Assembly: GCF_046054195.1 (NCBI RefSeq)
Contig: NZ_JBEQCS010000003.1
Coordinates: forward strand, 1 to 64,000
Reading direction: 5' to 3'
Length of the DNA stretch: 64,000 nucleotides
Source of the DNA: Celerinatantimonas sp046054195
GTDB lineage: Bacteria > Pseudomonadota > Gammaproteobacteria > Enterobacterales > Celerinatantimonadaceae
Under the pieces are notes generated by a model. It had not been told where the DNA came from. It saw only the letters and a program-made list of their open reading frames with translations, and ran no database searches. A program made the translations under genes and the position numbers. Of the stretch, positions 63,555 to 64,000 are shown piece after piece. How positions within the stretch are numbered: position 1 is the first letter of the stretch; every line of letters begins with the position of its first letter.

Positions 63555-64000
63555 CTAAGACGATTTACGAACACGTAAATACCACTCAGAAAGAAGTCTG
63601 ACCTGTTTACGGGTATAACCTTTTTCCATCATACGGTCGACGAAATCGTCATGTTTACGTTGGTCTTCAGCCGAAGTTTTCGCATTAAACGAAATAACTG
63701 GCAGGAGATCTTCGGTGTTTGAGAACATTTTTTTCTCAATCACAGTGCGAAGTTTCTCATAACTCGTCCAGTTCGGATTTTTACCTTCATGATTCGCTCT
63801 GGCACGTAAAACAAAGTTTACGATTTCATTACGAAAATCTTTCGGGTTACTAATGCCTGCTGGTTTTTCAATTTTTTCCAGCTCATCGTTTAACGCGGCG
63901 CGGTCAAATAGCTGGCCGGTGTCTGGGTCGCGGAATTCTTGATCCTGGATCCAGAAGTCAGCATAAGTCACGTAGCGGTCAAAGATATTCTGGCCATATT
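63555..64000 (-). CDS. yeaG: PrkA-family serine kinase YeaG, C-terminal part (window edge)
   Basis: Only the last 148 codons lie in the window; the frame is open through base 64000 (YGQNIFDRYVTYADFWIQ at the edge), so the gene continues beyond it. The C-terminus EWYLRVRKSS is identical in style to E. coli YeaG (about 640 residues). The visible part is the PrkA C-terminal domain; the ATPase/kinase core is outside. YeaG and YeaH link to adaptation under nitrogen starvation and mild acid. First gene of yeaG-yeaH-ycgB. Confidence 0.95.
   Translation of the reverse strand, partial: YGQNIFDRYVTYADFWIQDQEFRDPDTGQLFDRAALNDELEKIEKPAGISNPKDFRNEIVNFVLRARANHEGKNPNWTSYEKLRTVIEKKMFSNTEDLLPVISFNAKTSAEDQRKHDDFVDRMMEKGYTRKQVRLLSEWYLRVRKSS

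Overview
The window reads as a chromosomal segment of a facultative, Gram-negative gammaproteobacterium. Almost every recognisable gene has its closest familiar counterpart in Enterobacteria, Vibrio, Aeromonas or Shewanella (uvrB, moaA-mobA-moaBCDE, hisLGDCBHAFI, yoaA-tsaB-yeaY-rnd, minCDE-ycgL, dsbB-nhaB, ycgB-yeaH-yeaG). The genus cannot be fixed from the sequence; a relative of the Aeromonadales/Alteromonadales (for example Celerinatantimonas-like) is a guess. An exact FNR-type box before ompW and a molybdenum-cofactor operon with a structured leader fit a facultative lifestyle.

Layout. 1-1030: accessory DNA. The left edge lies inside what looks like the right half of an integron attC site, followed by a cassette-like pair of small orphan genes. 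1030-4060: crotonase with a divergent HxlR regulator, a small orphan, a GNAT and a PhnA-type zinc protein. 4077-11211: an arabinose-oligosaccharide locus (GPH symporter, GH127 and GH51 arabinofuranosidases, AraC regulator). 11257-19747: chemoreceptor, aminotransferase, cbpA, an MFS/ArsR pair with a clear operator, mmuM-like gene and ddl. 19919-20654: tRNA-Asn and a DnaA-box cluster upstream of uvrB that resembles E. coli DARS1. 20655-28033: uvrB, TauE family, tpiA, elyC-like, aspC, kdgF-like, LON-domain protein, plus an orphan terminator. 28114-34461: Moco riboswitch-like leader and moaA-mobA-moaBCDE, then moeA/folE, GNAT and acylphosphatase. 35049-37617: yciT, ompW and a polysaccharide lyase. 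37618-41137: mdlAB. 41205-48524: the complete his operon with leader peptide and attenuator. 48621-53555: yoaA-tsaB-orphan-yeaY-rnd. 53573-58731: minCDE, ycgL, lytic transglycosylase, ycgN, a PPOX flavoprotein and dsbB. 58782-64000: nhaB, ycgB, yeaH and the C-terminal part of yeaG (cut by the window edge).

Most of the window is core genome in co-transcribed blocks. The points of greatest interest are: the attC-like structure at the left edge; the DARS1-like DnaA-box dyad before uvrB; the absence of fadD and fadR from two places where relatives keep them; a terminator with no assigned transcript at 27365; and several small conserved-looking proteins of unknown function.
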